Assembly (NCBI GenBank): GCA_001914235.1 | Contig: MQUF01000005.1 | Coordinates: 62,001 to 126,000, forward strand | Length of the DNA stretch: 64,000 nucleotides | Source of the DNA: Desulfobulbaceae bacterium DB1 | GTDB lineage: Bacteria; Desulfobacterota; Desulfobulbia; Desulfobulbales; SURF-16 | Direction: 5' to 3' | In this document: one piece after another, positions 62,799-64,000 of the stretch | Numbering within the stretch: the first letter of the stretch is position 1 | How the letters are laid out: each line of letters opens with the position of its first letter | Position numbers and translations under genes: made by a program | The notes under the pieces: model-generated | The model's database searches: none | The model's input: the letters and a program-made list of their open reading frames with translations, nothing else | What the model was told of the DNA's origin: nothing

Positions 62799-64000
62799 AT
62801 GTCCTCAACCGCCATACGCGCCGAACTCAAATCCGCCCGCAGCCGGGCAATTGTTTCCGTTGTTCTCAATATCTTCCTGATGGTGATCAAGGGAATTGCC
62901 GGTGTCAAGGCGGACAGCTCCGCCCTGCTTGGCGATGCCATTCATTCCGGTACCGATGTTTTTGCCGCCGCCGCCGCCTTTCTCGGTCTCTGGCTGGCCG
63001 GCCGGGAGCATCCTTCTTTCCCCTACGGACTTTATAAGGCGGAAACCATTGCCACTCTTGTTTCGGCCGTGGCGGTTCTTGTCGCGGGCTATGAGATCGC
63101 CAGACAGGCCCTGGTCGGTCCTGAACGACTGCCCGATGTGGCGATTGCCTTGCCGGTGACCGTTTTCTGCCTGGCTGCGGCCCTGATTTTCGGTTTTGTG
63201 CAGATGCGGGCCGGCGAAAGACTCAATTCTCCCGCCTTGAAGGCTGATGCCCGCGACTACCTGGCGGACAGTCTTTCCACCGCGGTTGTTCTGGTCGGCC
63301 TGGTGGCCACGAGCCTGGGATGGCCTCTTGACCGCTGGGCCGCCGCCGCTGTTTCTCTTTTCGTCTTCCGTTCCGGCGGAGGACTTCTGCTGATGGCGGT
63401 CAAGGATCTGCTCGACGGGGCGATCGACCGCGAAACGGAACGGGAAATCATTCAGATGGTGGAAGCCTATCCTCGGGTGACCAGGGTGAGGAAATGTCTC
63501 AGCCGCACTGCCGGCGGTCGTTTTATCGTCGATATGGACGTCATCATGCACACTCCTTCCCATAAGCTGGCGGGTCAGCTTGCCGACCGTTTGGAAGAGG
63601 ATATCCCTGCCCGTTTTCCCCGGGTGATCATGGCGCGGGTCCGGCCTCATTACTCCAGTGGCGAGGTGGTGAAACGGGTTGTGCCGGTGACCGGTCCCGG
63701 CGGGGAGTTGTCCGGCCATCTCGGATCGGCGGCATGGTTTCTTCTGGAAACGATCGATAAAAAGTCGGGAAAGATCATCCGGGAATACGTGGAAAATCCC
63801 TATGCCAAAGAAAAGAAGAAAAAAGGACTGCTTGTCGGCAGGTGGCTGCTTTCCTTGAAGCCTGACCTGCTGGCCGTGCCCGAGAGTGCGGGAAAAGACG
63901 GGGTGGCGGTGGTTCTTTTGCGCGAGGCCGGGGTTGAAATCGTTCCGGCGACAAATGATAATTTCAAAACAGAAGAAGCATCCCTGTCCCGGCAGGGCGA
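62799..64000 (+). CDS. Cation diffusion facilitator with C-terminal NifX/NafY-like domain (partial)
   Basis: The frame is open from the ATG at 62799 (AAGAG upstream) to the right edge, giving 400 residues so far. The CDF membrane part has about six TM helices. The metal site GDAIHSGTDVFAAAAA in TM2 has the HxxxD form, and the TM5 site ADARDYLADSLST has DxxxD in place of the usual HxxxD. The cytosolic domain follows (RVTRVRKCLSRTAGGRFIVD). The tail (GGELSGHLGSAAWFLLETID to VVLLREAGVEIVPATNDN) resembles the NifX/dinitrogenase-cofactor-binding fold. The fused domain suggests iron or Fe-Mo cluster-related metal handling, by inference. Confidence 0.88.
   Translation, partial: MSSTAIRAELKSARSRAIVSVVLNIFLMVIKGIAGVKADSSALLGDAIHSGTDVFAAAAAFLGLWLAGREHPSFPYGLYKAETIATLVSAVAVLVAGYEIARQALVGPERLPDVAIALPVTVFCLAAALIFGFVQMRAGERLNSPALKADARDYLADSLSTAVVLVGLVATSLGWPLDRWAAAAVSLFVFRSGGGLLLMAVKDLLDGAIDRETEREIIQMVEAYPRVTRVRKCLSRTAGGRFIVDMDVIMHTPSHKLAGQLADRLEEDIPARFPRVIMARVRPHYSSGEVVKRVVPVTGPGGELSGHLGSAAWFLLETIDKKSGKIIREYVENPYAKEKKKKGLLVGRWLLSLKPDLLAVPESAGKDGVAVVLLREAGVEIVPATNDNFKTEEASLSRQG

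Overview
The window is GC-rich bacterial chromosome with a Gram-negative envelope gene set: RND pumps with TolC partners, OMPLA, FadL, OmpH/Skp-like and SH3 secreted proteins. I infer a member of the Desulfobacterota, loosely Desulfobulbales-like. The hints are a split-Soret-type C-GCAxxG-C-C protein, a RegB-type redox kinase, a multi-insert CheZ with MotB/MotA, PEP-CTERM proteins with sigma-54 promoters, a CDF transporter with a NifX-like tail and a cmoA-cmoB pair. This assignment is inference; there is no rRNA gene or other marker in the window.

Layout. 0-5 kb (minus): a heavy-metal efflux operon, TolC - TolC lipoprotein - CusB - CusA, with CusA running off the left edge. 5.2-7.7 kb: an outer-membrane phospholipase A, an SH3 protein and an LpoB/CsgG-like secreted protein. 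8-13.8 kb (plus): a second tripartite RND pump, translationally coupled throughout. 13.9-22.9 kb: a decayed tract with a frameshifted ABC substrate-binding protein, a frameshifted and truncated CHASE-PAS sensor, and a large secreted calcium-binding-repeat protein. The last carries several frameshifts and a 2.2-kb IS66-family element with an 8-bp target duplication. 23-31 kb: bacteriohemerythrin, a C-GCAxxG-C-C protein, YqaE/Pmp3, an orphan RegB kinase, an inositol monophosphatase, two PEP-CTERM proteins and a TauE/SafE permease. 30.7-44 kb: housekeeping and signalling genes (GumN/TraB-like, Dus, OmpH-like, AsnS, isochorismatase-like, MotB/MotA, PilZ, CheZ, tRNA-Cys, RNase III, radical SAM, DUF1992, CmoB, CmoA). 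44.2-53.9 kb: a type I restriction-modification island. 54-64 kb: SurE, an isocitrate-lyase-superfamily enzyme, YhbY, TraB/PrgY, FadL with an acyl-CoA synthetase, a small cytochrome c, a NUDIX hydrolase, a PilZ protein and a partial CDF transporter.

The most interesting region is the type I RM island: hsdR, hsdM, an AlbA_2 fragment, rhuM, a second AlbA_2 fragment, hsdS and a SIR2-family gene. A diverged second copy of the hsdM 3' end sits immediately before hsdS, on the far side of the AlbA_2/rhuM cargo. A remnant of an hsdS 3' end lies downstream of the SIR2 gene. So both cargo blocks lie between two copies of the 3' end of the preceding RM gene. That suggests recurrent cargo acquisition that regenerates the interrupted RM gene, and it marks the SIR2 and RhuM genes as candidate co-operating defence modules.

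A second point is that both PEP-CTERM genes carry recognisable -24/-12 sigma-54 promoters, which fits the PrsK/PrsR/RpoN control known for exosortase cargo. In the 13.9-22.9 kb tract, homopolymer-associated frameshifts could be genuine decay or assembly error; the IS insertion and the stop codon favour at least some real decay.
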